Positions 1-8,773 of a stretch of 64,000 nt of DNA are shown here, piece by piece. The first letter of the stretch is position 1. Each line of letters begins with the position of its first letter. Location of the stretch: NCBI RefSeq assembly GCF_047324175.1, contig NZ_CP178732.1:310001-374000 (forward strand), written 5' to 3'. Under the pieces are notes generated by a model that did no database searches, was not told the DNA's origin, and saw only the letters and a program-made list of their open reading frames with translations. Origin of the DNA: Acerihabitans sp015654925. GTDB taxonomy: Bacteria > Pseudomonadota > Gammaproteobacteria > Enterobacterales > Enterobacteriaceae. A program made the translations under genes and the position numbers.

Positions 1-364
1 TCCCAAGCGTCAGGTATGGACGGGTAATCAGCTCCCGGCCAAGCAAACCGATATTATCGATGCCGAGTTCCAGCAGCGAATAACTGACCAAGTGCAAGGT
101 CACCCAGGCGAAACACCATAAGCCAATCAGGCGGCGGCACCGGATCAGCAAAGGCTGGCGGGCGTAGCGCGCCAGGGGAGTGACCAGCAGCGACGCCAGC
201 AACAGCTTCAGGGCCATCCGGCCGGTAAAATGCTGAATATCCTTAGCCGGATCGGCGCTGAAATCCCCCTGGCCGACCGCATAAATCAGCCAGAGAAAGG
301 GCAGGAATGCCGCCAGGTGGATCAGGACTTTGAGCCAGAAAATGTGCTTGAGGTTCAGTCGCAC
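1..364 (-). CDS. msrQ: MsrQ, haem-binding membrane subunit of MsrPQ (partial)
   Basis: This is the N-terminal part of the haem b membrane protein that passes electrons from the respiratory chain to the periplasmic reductase MsrP. Translation from a GTG at 364 gives VRLNLKHIFWLKVLIHLAAF, followed by the family segment DPAKDIQHFTGRMALKLLLA and then LARYARQPLLIRCRRLIGLW, all typical of MsrQ (formerly YedZ). The C-terminal part lies beyond the left edge. The GTG follows the msrP stop codon with no gap, so the two are translationally coupled. An ATG is absent at this position; GTG is chosen from homology and abutment. Identity is firm; only the 3' end is missing. Confidence 0.93.
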   Translation of the reverse strand, partial: MRLNLKHIFWLKVLIHLAAFLPFLWLIYAVGQGDFSADPAKDIQHFTGRMALKLLLASLLVTPLARYARQPLLIRCRRLIGLWCFAWVTLHLVSYSLLELGIDNIGLLGRELITRPYLTLG

Positions 365-1366
365 TTAGAAATTCTCCCGCAAATCGAGTCCATGATAAAG
401 GCCGGCCACCTGCTCGGCGTAGCCGTTAAAGAGCAGGGTGGGCTGGCGTTTGACATCCAGAATGCCGCCGGAACCGATGACGCGTTCCGTCGCCTGCGAC
501 CAGCGCGGGTGGTCCACATGGGGATTCACGTTGGCGTAAAAACCATATTCATTGGGCGCGGACAGGTTCCAGGTGGTGGGAGGCCGTTCGCGGGTCAGGC
601 GGATATGGACAATGGATTTAATTCCTTTGAAGCCGTATTTCCAGGGGGTGATCAGGCGAATAGGCGCGCCATTTTGCGGCGGCAGGGTTTTACCGTAGAC
701 GCCGACGGTCATCAGCGCCAGCGGGTGCATGGCCTCATCGAGGCGTAGTCCTTCCACATAGGGATAATCCAGGCCGCCGCCGAGATAACGGTCTTTCTCG
801 CCGGGCATCTGCTGCGGATCGTCCAGGGTTTGGAACGCCACGAAGCGCGCCTGGCCGGTTGGTTCCGCCAGTTTAATCAATTTGCCCAATTCAAACCCGA
901 TCCAGGGCACCACCATTGACCAGGCCTCGACGCAGCGCAGCCGGTAGATGCGTTCTTCCAGCGCGAAACGCTTAAGGATATCGTCGATATCCAGCGTCAT
1001 CGGCTTGGCCACCTCGCCGTCGATGCGTACCTGCCAGCCTGCGGTTTTCAAGCCGCCGGCGTTGGCGGCCGGATCGGCTTTATCCAGGCCGAATTCGTAA
1101 AAATTGTTATAGCCGGTCACTTTATCCAGCGGCGTCAACGGCAAATCGGCATGCCAGGCCGGCGGCTTGGTAAAGGTCAGATCCTTGCCGGGCGCCGCCT
1201 TAGGCGGCTTATCGCCCTTGAACCAGGATAAGACGTCGGCCCGGGCCGATAGCGGCAGGCTGAGCGAAGCGGCCGTGATGCCCAAGGCCTTTAATACTTT
1301 GCGGCGCTGAAAAAACACCTCTTCAGCGGTAACGTCGGCGTCCCGCAATTTGCGGTATCGGGTCAT
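365..1366 (-). CDS. msrP: MsrP, periplasmic protein-methionine-sulfoxide reductase catalytic subunit
   Basis: A molybdopterin enzyme that repairs oxidised methionines in periplasmic proteins, using electrons from MsrQ. The N-terminus has a twin-arginine (Tat) signal with RRKVLKAL followed by a hydrophobic stretch and ADVLSWFKG. The molybdenum-ligand cysteine lies in RCVEAWSMVVPW, and the C-terminus ends in LFNGYAEQVAGLYHGLDL, as in the E. coli protein. An upstream extension of 12 codons is open, but the ATG at 1366 gives MTRYRKLRDADVTAE, matches family starts and has a GGAG 7 nt upstream. It forms a two-gene operon with msrQ. In E. coli msrPQ is not beside csrD, so the neighbourhood differs. 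Confidence 0.97.
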   Translation of the reverse strand: MTRYRKLRDADVTAEEVFFQRRKVLKALGITAASLSLPLSARADVLSWFKGDKPPKAAPGKDLTFTKPPAWHADLPLTPLDKVTGYNNFYEFGLDKADPAANAGGLKTAGWQVRIDGEVAKPMTLDIDDILKRFALEERIYRLRCVEAWSMVVPWIGFELGKLIKLAEPTGQARFVAFQTLDDPQQMPGEKDRYLGGGLDYPYVEGLRLDEAMHPLALMTVGVYGKTLPPQNGAPIRLITPWKYGFKGIKSIVHIRLTRERPPTTWNLSAPNEYGFYANVNPHVDHPRWSQATERVIGSGGILDVKRQPTLLFNGYAEQVAGLYHGLDLRENF

Positions 1367-1610
1367 GGTAGGCTCCATCAAGCTGGAATAGTGGATCTGC
1401 ACTAAGTATGACGTATAAGCGTCGTTTTTATTCCCGCGCCGCGCCGACTATTTTTCACCCGGCGGCGGCATGCGCCGCGATTGGCCGTGCCAGCAGTCAT
1501 ATTCTGCGCATAACGGCCGAAAATATGTCATTTTAGCCCGGGTGCCGATAAAATAAATCCGGACCGGCTAGCCCGGCTCTACCCCAACACTCATTTTTCA
1601 GGGCACAGGG

Positions 1611-3554
1611 ATGCGATTACAAGTCAGACTGTCCGCGATGGTGGCCTTGCTGTGTTCGCTGGTGATGTTATTGATGCTGGCGGGCAGCGCGTTGAGTTTT
1701 TTTTACCTCAATCAACACCGCACCGATCGGCAAATGGCGGCGCTCGCCGCGCTGCTGGATGGCGCGCTGCCGACCCAAACCCCGGCGGAACTGGCGCGGT
1801 GGCTGCCCTACGTCATGCAAACCAACGATATCAGCGAGCTGGAGGTACGCCAGGGCGAGGCGGTGATATACCGCTTTTCGCCCCCCGCAGGCGAGACGAC
1901 CGCCCGTACGCCCGCCGATTACCGCCAGCGGCGTCTGGCATTACCCCACCATCCCGACTGGCAAATTCAGCTGACGTATCCGTCCGCGTTGCTAAGCGAG
2001 GCCCGAACGCTGGCGATCACCGCGCCGGTCAGTATTGCCATCGCCTTGATAATATTGTCGTTATTGGGCGGTTTACGCTGGCTGCGCCGCCAAATCCAGC
2101 CGCAGGAGACCCTGGAATACCGGGCCAGGCGCATTATGCACGGCGAGCGCGACAGCGTACGCGAGAACGCGGGCGCGCCCCCGTCGTTGACCAGCAGCGC
2201 CATCGATCGTCTGCTGAGCGACCTGGCCCAGGCCCGTGAGCAGCGTAGCCGGATCGATATCCTGATCCGGGCTTTCGCGGCGCGGGATGCGAAAACCGGC
2301 CTGAGCAACCGGCTGTTTTTCGATAACCAGCTGGCATTGCAACTGGAGGAAGACCAGGAGATGGGCACCCATGGCGTGGTGATGATGCTGCGCCCGCCGG
2401 ATCCGGAAATGCTGGAGGCCCGCATGGGGTCGGCCCAGGCCAACGAACTGCTGCAATCGTTGATTAATCTCATTTCAGCCTATGTCATGCGTTATCCCGA
2501 TGCCTTGCTGGCACGCTATTTTCGCCGTGATCTGGCGGTTTTGCTGCCCCATTGTTCCCTGAAAGAGGCGGAATCGCTGGCGGCGCAGCTGGTAGCGGCC
2601 CTGGACACCTTGCCGGGGGGGCCCGGGCAACATCGCGAGGATGTGCTGCATATCGGAATCTGCGTCTATCGCAAAGACCAGACGGCGGTGGAGGTGATGG
2701 AATCCGTGGAGCAGGCGACCCGCGAAGCGGGGTTGCAGGGCAGCAACAGCTGGTCGGTTTACGATCAGCGGGTGCCGGAGCAGGTACGCGGCAATGTCAA
2801 ATGGCGCACCCTGCTTGAGCAGACGCTGGCGCAGGGCGGACCGCTGCTGTTTGCGCGCGGGGCATATAGCCGCGATGGACGGCTTGATCACTACGTGATT
2901 ATCAATCGCATCCAGGAAGGGGGACAAACGCTGGCCGCCGCCGAGTTTTTACCGGTTATGCGGCAATTGGGCCTGCTTGAGCGCTTCGATCGGCAGCAGT
3001 TGACCCGGATAATACCGCTGCTGGCGAAGTTGCCGGGCCAGGTGTTGTCCATCGGCCTTAGCGTGGAGTCCTTACTGCGGCGCGACTTTTTGCCGTGGCT
3101 GCGCAATACCCTGATGCAATGCGAAAAAACGCAGCGCCGGCAAATTATGTTTGAACTTGTTGAGGCAGATCTGTGTCAACACTTGGTGCAGTTGCGTCCG
3201 GCGCTACGTTTGCTGGATGCGCTGGGTTGTCGTCTGACCGTGGTGCAGGCGGGTCTGACCGTGATCAGCACCGCGTATATTACCGCCGCGCCGATATCGA
3301 TGATTAAATTGCATCCGGGACTGGTCAGGGAAATCGACCGCCGCGCGGAAAACCGGCTCTTCGTCCAGAGTCTGCCGGAAGCCTGCATCGGCACCGCGAC
3401 GCAGGTTTTCGCCACCGGCGTCAGAAGTAAACTGGAATGGCAAACGCTAACGGATAATGCCGTGGCGGGGGGACAAGGGGACTTTTTCGCGCCGATTGAG
3501 CCTCTGGAAGACTTGGTAAAAAAATATTCACGTCAGGATGCGCGATTAGTATAA
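1611..3554 (+). CDS. csrD: CsrD, RNase E specificity factor for CsrB/CsrC decay
   Basis: A membrane-anchored regulator that targets the Csr small RNAs for RNase E degradation and so controls CsrA activity. It has 647 residues, against 646 in E. coli. There is an N-terminal membrane helix (about residues 8-32) and a second around 134-155, then a degenerate GGDEF domain (about 220-380; TGLSNRLFFDNQL present, no GGDEF motif) and a degenerate EAL domain (about 400-640). The degenerate sites fit the known inability to make or cleave c-di-GMP. The ATG at 1611 has AGGG 7 nt upstream. It lies directly upstream of mreB, the ancestral order. Confidence 0.96.
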   Translation: MRLQVRLSAMVALLCSLVMLLMLAGSALSFFYLNQHRTDRQMAALAALLDGALPTQTPAELARWLPYVMQTNDISELEVRQGEAVIYRFSPPAGETTARTPADYRQRRLALPHHPDWQIQLTYPSALLSEARTLAITAPVSIAIALIILSLLGGLRWLRRQIQPQETLEYRARRIMHGERDSVRENAGAPPSLTSSAIDRLLSDLAQAREQRSRIDILIRAFAARDAKTGLSNRLFFDNQLALQLEEDQEMGTHGVVMMLRPPDPEMLEARMGSAQANELLQSLINLISAYVMRYPDALLARYFRRDLAVLLPHCSLKEAESLAAQLVAALDTLPGGPGQHREDVLHIGICVYRKDQTAVEVMESVEQATREAGLQGSNSWSVYDQRVPEQVRGNVKWRTLLEQTLAQGGPLLFARGAYSRDGRLDHYVIINRIQEGGQTLAAAEFLPVMRQLGLLERFDRQQLTRIIPLLAKLPGQVLSIGLSVESLLRRDFLPWLRNTLMQCEKTQRRQIMFELVEADLCQHLVQLRPALRLLDALGCRLTVVQAGLTVISTAYITAAPISMIKLHPGLVREIDRRAENRLFVQSLPEACIGTATQVFATGVRSKLEWQTLTDNAVAGGQGDFFAPIEPLEDLVKKYSRQDARLV

Positions 3555-3912
3555 AAGTTCGTGAAAATTTAACGTACAATACGCCCATTAACCGAAATGG
3601 TTAGTAGGCACTTACATTACCTGGATTCAGGTGCTCTGCCAGATTTCCCGCCTATTGTTGTTGATAACCGACCGTTGGTGACTGATAGTTAGCAGCGTGA
3701 TAGTTAGTAATATGACGACAACCGGCGCAAGACATAATCTCGCATTTCATCTGACTAAAAACCGCGTCAGGGATTTCTTCGGTGTGTGGGAATGTTAACG
3801 AGGACGTATTTTCATTGAAGTAGCGCGTTTTTGCGCCTTGTCGCTGCTTCTCGTGGTTGGTAAAGTAGGCGGATTTTATTTTCGCCCCAGCTTGCAGGAT
3901 TATCCTTCAGTT
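3555..3912 (+). promoter_or_regulatory. csrD-mreB intergenic region, likely mreB promoter and long leader
   Basis: A 358-bp stretch without a convincing gene. A TACAAT hexamer at 3575-3580 could serve as a -10 element, although no good -35 is visible at 17 bp. A short hairpin (ACCTG-gatt-CAGGT) lies at 3619-3632. In E. coli several mreB promoters lie in the equivalent gap, so a regulatory role is expected. An in-frame open extension of mreB from 3838 is not supported by the family's start. Confidence 0.5.
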
Positions 3913-4956
3913 ATGTTTAAAAAATTTCGTGGCATGTTTTCCAACGACTTGTCCATCGACCTGGGTACAGCCAATACCCTGATTTATGTAAAAGGACAGG
4001 GCATTGTCCTGAACGAGCCTTCTGTCGTCGCGATTCGTCAGGATCGCGCCGGCTCCCCTAAAAGCGTTGCTGCCGTAGGCCATGAAGCCAAACAAATGCT
4101 GGGGCGCACCCCCGGTAATATTGCGGCGATCCGTCCAATGAAGGACGGCGTCATCGCCGATTTTTTCGTTACCGAAAAAATGCTGCAACATTTTATCAAG
4201 CAAGTTCATAGCAATAGTTTCATGCGTCCCAGCCCGCGCGTCCTGGTCTGCGTCCCGGTCGGCGCCACCCAGGTGGAACGCCGCGCCATCCGTGAATCGG
4301 CCCAAGGGGCCGGGGCCAGGGAAGTCTTCTTGATCGAAGAACCCATGGCCGCCGCTATCGGCGCGGGGCTGCCGGTGTCGGAAGCCACCGGTTCGATGGT
4401 GGTGGATATCGGCGGCGGCACCACCGAAGTCGCGGTCATCTCCCTTAACGGGGTGGTGTACTCTTCTTCGGTACGTATTGGCGGCGATCGCTTCGATGAG
4501 GCTATTATTAATTATGTGCGCCGCAATTATGGCTCGCTGATCGGTGAAGCAACCGCTGAACGCATCAAGCATGAAATCGGTTCGGCTTATCCGGGCGATG
4601 AAGTCAGGGAAATCGAAGTGCGCGGCCGTAACCTGGCCGAAGGCGTGCCGCGGGGCTTTACCCTGAATTCCAATGAAATTCTTGAAGCGTTGCAAGAGCC
4701 TTTGACCGGTATTGTCAGCGCGGTTATGGTTGCGCTGGAACAGTGCCCGCCCGAGCTCGCCTCCGATATTTCCGAGCGCGGCATGGTATTGACCGGCGGC
4801 GGCGCGTTGCTGAGAAATCTCGACCGCCTGCTGATGGAAGAGACCGGCATACCCGTGGTGGTGGCGGAAGACCCCTTGACCTGCGTCGCCCGTGGCGGCG
4901 GCAAGGCATTGGAGATGATTGATATGCACGGCGGTGATTTGTTCAGCGAAGAATAA
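3913..4956 (+). CDS. mreB: MreB, actin-like rod-shape protein
   Basis: Cytoplasmic actin homologue that polymerises on the inner membrane and directs the elongasome for lateral wall growth. It has 347 residues, the same length as E. coli MreB. The phosphate-1 loop DLGTANTLIYV is near residue 14, phosphate-2 VVDIGGGTTEVAVI is around 163, and the N-terminal amphipathic membrane helix MFKKFRGMFS is intact. The ATG at 3913 is chosen because homologues begin MFKKFRG; the nearest AGGA is 13 nt upstream, so initiation looks moderate. First gene of mreBCD. Confidence 0.98.
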   Translation: MFKKFRGMFSNDLSIDLGTANTLIYVKGQGIVLNEPSVVAIRQDRAGSPKSVAAVGHEAKQMLGRTPGNIAAIRPMKDGVIADFFVTEKMLQHFIKQVHSNSFMRPSPRVLVCVPVGATQVERRAIRESAQGAGAREVFLIEEPMAAAIGAGLPVSEATGSMVVDIGGGTTEVAVISLNGVVYSSSVRIGGDRFDEAIINYVRRNYGSLIGEATAERIKHEIGSAYPGDEVREIEVRGRNLAEGVPRGFTLNSNEILEALQEPLTGIVSAVMVALEQCPPELASDISERGMVLTGGGALLRNLDRLLMEETGIPVVVAEDPLTCVARGGGKALEMIDMHGGDLFSEE

Positions 4957-4965
4957 CCAGCCTCG

Positions 4966-5029
4966 AAAAGGGGGGGACCACCCGGGTGAACGCTGAGATT
5001 TCTCATCCTGGTCGGCGCCCCCCTTTTTT
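4966..5029 (+). terminator. Terminator-like stem between mreB and mreC (possible attenuator)
   Basis: AAAAGGGGGGG at 4966-4976 can pair with CCCCCCTTTTTT at 5018-5029. The intervening bases hold a smaller palindrome (ccacccgggtg, 4978-4988) and a GAGA-tt-TCTC hairpin (4995-5004). The 3' arm ends in six Ts, like an intrinsic terminator, yet mreC starts only about 20 bp later. It probably reduces transcription from mreB into mreCD rather than ending it. The structure is read from sequence only. Confidence 0.6.
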
Positions 5030-5050
5030 GTTGAGGAAAATGCATAGCCT

Positions 5051-6106
5051 ATGAAGCCGATTTTTAGCAGGGGACCGTCTCTGCAACTCCGACTGTTCCT
5101 GGCCGTAATGGTCGCCATTGCCGTCATTATCGCCGACAGCCGGCTCGGAACTTTTGTTCAAATCCGCACGTATATGGATACCGCGGTCAGTCCGTTTTAT
5201 TTCCTGGCGAACGGCCCGCGCAAGCTGCTGGATCATGTTTCGGAAACGCTGGCCACGCGCGAACAGCTGGAACTGGAAAACCACACCCTGCGCCAGGAAT
5301 TGCTGCTAAGAAACAGCGAGCAGCTGCTGCTGGGACAGTTCCGCCAGGAAAACGCCCGCCTGCGCGAGCTCCTGGGATCGCCCCTGCGCCAGGATGAGCA
5401 AAAAATGGTAACGCAGGTCATCTCCACCAGCACCGATCCCTACAGCGACCAGGTGGTGATCGACAAAGGGCTGGACAGCGGCGTGTACGTCGGCCAGCCG
5501 GTGATAAGCGATAAAGGCGTGGTCGGCCAGGTCGTCGCGGCCAGCAAGATGACCAGCCGGGTGTTGCTGATTTGCGATGCGTCCCACGCCTTACCCATCC
5601 AGGTGCTGCGTAATGATATCCGGGTGATTGTGGCCGGTAACGGCTGTACCGAAGATTTGCAGTTGGAGCATCTGCCGGGCAATACCGATATCCGCGTCGG
5701 CGATGTGCTGGTGACCTCCGGCCTTGGCGGCCGTTTTCCCGAAGGGTACCCGGTGGCGGTGGTTTCGACGGTCAAGGTCGATACCCAGCGCGCTTATACC
5801 GTCATCCAGGCCCGGCCGACCGCCCAGCTCCAGCGCCTGCGCTACCTGCTGCTGCTCTGGGGCGCCGATCCCCGCGGCGAAGTGCCGCTGCCGCCCGCTG
5901 AAGTTCATCACGTGGCCAATGAGCGCCTGATGCAGATGATGCCGCAGGTGCTGCCGTCCCAGGACAGTATCATGGGGCCGAACCCGCCGGCCGCGGCGCC
6001 TGAAACGACGCCCGCCGCGCAGCCCGCCTCCCCGGCAGCGAGCGGCAAAGCCGCGGCGCGCCCCGCCGCGCCGGCGCCTAACCGGGCCGCCGGGGAGCGA
6101 CGATGA
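5051..6106 (+). CDS. mreC: MreC, rod-shape periplasmic scaffold
   Basis: Bitopic inner-membrane protein that links MreB/MreD to RodA-PBP2. It has 351 residues (E. coli 367). It begins MKPIFSRGPSLQLRLFLAVM with one membrane helix (about 12-30), then a coiled coil (about 65-110, RENARLRELLGSPL-type heptads) and a beta domain containing DPYSDQVVIDKG and LVTSGLGGRFPEGYPVAVV. The tail beyond residue 300 is Pro/Ala-rich and shorter than in E. coli. Its stop overlaps the mreD start in ATGA. The TTGAGGAAAA before the start supplies a Shine-Dalgarno sequence. Confidence 0.97.
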   Translation: MKPIFSRGPSLQLRLFLAVMVAIAVIIADSRLGTFVQIRTYMDTAVSPFYFLANGPRKLLDHVSETLATREQLELENHTLRQELLLRNSEQLLLGQFRQENARLRELLGSPLRQDEQKMVTQVISTSTDPYSDQVVIDKGLDSGVYVGQPVISDKGVVGQVVAASKMTSRVLLICDASHALPIQVLRNDIRVIVAGNGCTEDLQLEHLPGNTDIRVGDVLVTSGLGGRFPEGYPVAVVSTVKVDTQRAYTVIQARPTAQLQRLRYLLLLWGADPRGEVPLPPAEVHHVANERLMQMMPQVLPSQDSIMGPNPPAAAPETTPAAQPASPAASGKAAARPAAPAPNRAAGERR

Positions 6107-6591
6107 ACCGTTATCGTCGCAACGGCGGCTGGGTAATTTGGCTCTCCTTTTTGATTGCCATCATTTTGCAAATCATGCCTTGGCCCGAACAGCTCTATTT
6201 GTTCAGGCCGTCATGGCTCAGCCTGGTATTGATTTACTGGGTCATGGCGATCCCGCACCGGGTCAATGTCGGCACCGGTTTCCTGCTTGGCCTGGTGATG
6301 GACTTGATCCTCGGCTCCATCCTGGGCGTCAGGGCGCTGGCGCTGAGCATCCTGGCCTATCTGGTGGTATTTAAATTCCAGCTGTTCAGGAATATGGCGT
6401 TATGGCAGCAATCGCTGATCGTGGTCTTGCTGTCGTTGACGACGCACATCATTGTGTTTTGGGCTGAATTTCTGGTAATTAATATTTCATTCCGGCCGGA
6501 AATTTTCTGGAGCAGCGTAGTGGACGGCGTATTGTGGCCATGGATGTTTTTACTGATGCGTAAAGTCCGCCGTCAATTTTCGGTGCAATAA
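6103..6591 (+). CDS. mreD: MreD, rod-shape membrane protein
   Basis: Small polytopic inner-membrane partner of MreC in the elongasome. It has 162 residues, the family's usual size, and five or so hydrophobic segments. The N-terminus MNRYRRNGGWVIWLSFLIAI and the central LSLVLIYWVMAIPHRVNVGTG are typical, as is the conserved GFLLGLVMDLILGS. The start overlaps the mreC stop by 4 bp, indicating translational coupling. Confidence 0.96.
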   Translation: MNRYRRNGGWVIWLSFLIAIILQIMPWPEQLYLFRPSWLSLVLIYWVMAIPHRVNVGTGFLLGLVMDLILGSILGVRALALSILAYLVVFKFQLFRNMALWQQSLIVVLLSLTTHIIVFWAEFLVINISFRPEIFWSSVVDGVLWPWMFLLMRKVRRQFSVQ

Positions 6592-6599
6592 GGGGCGTA

Positions 6600-7172
6600 A
6601 TGACTGCAATATATTTAGCCTCCGGCTCCCCCAGGCGCAGGGAATTGCTAACCTTATTAAATTTGCCGTTCGACGTGCTGGATGCGCCGATTGAAGAACG
6701 GCGGCGGCCCGATGAACCGGCGGCGGATTATGTGCGGCGTTTGGCGCAGCAAAAGGCGCTGGCCGGGGTGGCGGTCGCTCCCGAACCTCGCCCGGTGCTG
6801 GGTGCCGATACCATCGTGGTGCTGAACGGCGAGATTCTGGAAAAACCCCGCGATGCCGCCCATGCCGCGTGCATGCTGGCCGCCTTATCCGGCCAGAGTC
6901 ACCAGGTAATGACGGCCGTTGCGATTGCGGACGGCCGGTTTCAACTTTGCCGCAGCGTCGTGACTGAGGTCACTTTCCGGCGGCTGTCGGCGCAGGAGAT
7001 TGATCGCTATATTGCTTCTGGTGAGCCTATGGATAAGGCCGGAGCCTATGGCATCCAGGGCCTGGGTGGAGTTTTTGTCAGGGCGATCAATGGAAGTTAT
7101 CACGGCGTAGTGGGATTGCCACTGGTGGAAACCTCCGAATTGCTTTGTCAATTCATTGCGTTACGTAGTTAA
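6600..7172 (+). CDS. yhdE: Maf-family dTTP/UTP pyrophosphatase YhdE
   Basis: House-cleaning nucleoside-triphosphate pyrophosphatase acting on dTTP, UTP and modified pyrimidine nucleotides. It has 190 residues (E. coli 197). The Maf signature LASGSPRRRELL is at the N-terminus; VLGADTIVVLNGEILEKP and the C-terminal KAGAYGIQGLGGVFV carry the metal- and substrate-binding residues. It starts 9 bp after mreD with a weak AGGGG, and continues the mre-rng operon as in E. coli. Confidence 0.94.
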   Translation: MTAIYLASGSPRRRELLTLLNLPFDVLDAPIEERRRPDEPAADYVRRLAQQKALAGVAVAPEPRPVLGADTIVVLNGEILEKPRDAAHAACMLAALSGQSHQVMTAVAIADGRFQLCRSVVTEVTFRRLSAQEIDRYIASGEPMDKAGAYGIQGLGGVFVRAINGSYHGVVGLPLVETSELLCQFIALRS

Positions 7173-7181
7173 GAGGACAAC

Positions 7182-8651
7182 ATGGCTGCTGAATTACTGG
7201 TCAATATCACGCCTTCCGAAACCCGGGTTGCCTACATTGATGGCGGCATCCTGCAGGAAATTCATATCGAACGCGAAGCCCGGCGGGGTATTGTCGGTAA
7301 TATTTATAAAGGCCGGGTCAGCCGCGTCCTGCCGGGGATGCAGGCGGCATTTGTGGACATCGGGCTGGAAAAAGCGGCATTTTTACATGCCTCCGATATC
7401 ATGCCGCATACCGAATGCGTCGCCGGCGAAGAGCAGAAAAATTTCCATGTGCGCGATATTGCCGAGTTGGTAAGGCAAGGGCAGGACATCATGGTTCAGG
7501 TGGTGAAAGACCCGCTGGGCACCAAAGGCGCGCGCCTGACCACCGATATTACCCTGCCGTCCCGTTACCTGGTCTTTATGCCGGGCGCGTCCCATGTCGG
7601 CGTATCGCAGCGTATCGACAGCGAAGATGAGCGCGAACGCCTCAAGCGCACCGTGGCGGAGTATTGCGACGAGCATGGCGGTTTTATTATCCGCACCGCC
7701 GCCGAAGGCATCGGCGAGGAAGAATTATCCCAGGACGCGGCGTTTCTCAAGCGTCTGTGGACCAAGGTGATGGAGCGTAAACGCCGCAACCAGAGCAAAT
7801 ATATGCTGTACGGCGAACTGGCGCTGGCCCAGCGGATATTGCGCGATTTCGCCGGCGCGGCGCTGGACCGCATTCGGGTTGATTCGCGGCTGACGTTTGA
7901 TTTGCTGGTGGAGTTTACCAGCGAATATATTCCCGAAATGACCCATAAGCTTGAGCATTATAACGGCAAGCAGCCTATCTTTGATCTCTATGATGTGGAA
8001 AATGAGATTCAGCGCTCCCTGGAGCGTAAAGTCGAGCTTAAGTCGGGCGGTTATCTGATCATCGATCAAACCGAGGCCATGACGACCATCGATATCAATA
8101 CCGGTGCGTTTGTCGGACATCGCAATCTTGATGAAACCATTTTCAATACCAATATCGAGGCTACCCAGGCGATCGCGCGCCAACTGCGGTTGCGCAATCT
8201 GGGCGGCATTATCATTATCGACTTTATCGATATGAATAACGAAGAACACCGGCGGCGGGTCCTGCATTCCCTGGAGCAGGCCATGAGCAAAGATCGGGTG
8301 AAAACCGGTATTAACGGCTTCTCGCAGCTCGGCCTGGTGGAAATGACCCGTAAACGCACCCGAGAAAGCATTGAACATGTGTTATGCAGCGAGTGTCCAA
8401 CCTGCCATGGCCGCGGTACGGTGAAAACCATCGAAACCGTCTGCTATGAAATCATGCGGGAAATTGTGCGGGTGCATCATGCCTACGAATCCGACCGGTT
8501 TTTGGTTTACGCTTCGGCCGCGGTGGGCGATGCGTTGAAAAGCGATGAATCCCATGCCCTGGCGGAAGTGGAAATTTTCGTCGGCAAACAGGTCAAAGTA
8601 CAGATCGAACCGCTCTACAGCCAGGAGCAGTTTGACGTTGTGATGATGTAA
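7182..8651 (+). CDS. rng: Ribonuclease G
   Basis: Endoribonuclease that matures the 5' end of 16S rRNA and degrades some mRNAs. It has 489 residues, identical in length to E. coli RNase G. An S1 RNA-binding domain (about 35-130) is followed by the RNase H-like and 5'-sensor parts. The catalytic Mg-binding region TTIDINTGAFVG and IIIIDFIDM are present, and so is the Zn-link CSECPTCHGRG. AAGAGGACAAC lies just before the ATG. It follows yhdE by 9 bp and is presumably co-transcribed with it. Confidence 0.97.
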   Translation: MAAELLVNITPSETRVAYIDGGILQEIHIEREARRGIVGNIYKGRVSRVLPGMQAAFVDIGLEKAAFLHASDIMPHTECVAGEEQKNFHVRDIAELVRQGQDIMVQVVKDPLGTKGARLTTDITLPSRYLVFMPGASHVGVSQRIDSEDERERLKRTVAEYCDEHGGFIIRTAAEGIGEEELSQDAAFLKRLWTKVMERKRRNQSKYMLYGELALAQRILRDFAGAALDRIRVDSRLTFDLLVEFTSEYIPEMTHKLEHYNGKQPIFDLYDVENEIQRSLERKVELKSGGYLIIDQTEAMTTIDINTGAFVGHRNLDETIFNTNIEATQAIARQLRLRNLGGIIIIDFIDMNNEEHRRRVLHSLEQAMSKDRVKTGINGFSQLGLVEMTRKRTRESIEHVLCSECPTCHGRGTVKTIETVCYEIMREIVRVHHAYESDRFLVYASAAVGDALKSDESHALAEVEIFVGKQVKVQIEPLYSQEQFDVVMM

Positions 8652-8733
8652 GGTTGATGGAGTGATGATATAGCCCAGATTAGCCCGGCCGCCAAACCAG
8701 CCAACCTGCGGATACGGGATAAAAATAAAATTT

Positions 8734-8759
8734 TTCCCGCGGGCGTTATGCGGCGGGAA
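8734..8759 (+). promoter_or_regulatory. Stem-loop immediately upstream of the yhdP ribosome-binding site
   Basis: TTCCCGC at 8734-8740 pairs with GCGGGAA at 8753-8759 across a 12-nt loop, only a few bases before the AAGGAGAAAGG that serves the GTG start of yhdP. The stem could affect translation initiation or be a processing remnant downstream of rng. No T-run follows, so it is not a standard terminator. Confidence 0.35.
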
Positions 8760-8773
8760 GCAAGGAGAAAGGC

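Noticed and set aside
3838..3912. Extended N-terminus of MreB from 3838
   Set aside because: Homologues start at MFKKFRG and the extension would precede the membrane-binding amphipathic helix.
3907..5127. Long minus-strand open frame opposite mreB
   Set aside because: It is antisense to the entire conserved mreB frame and has shadow-type composition with no family features.
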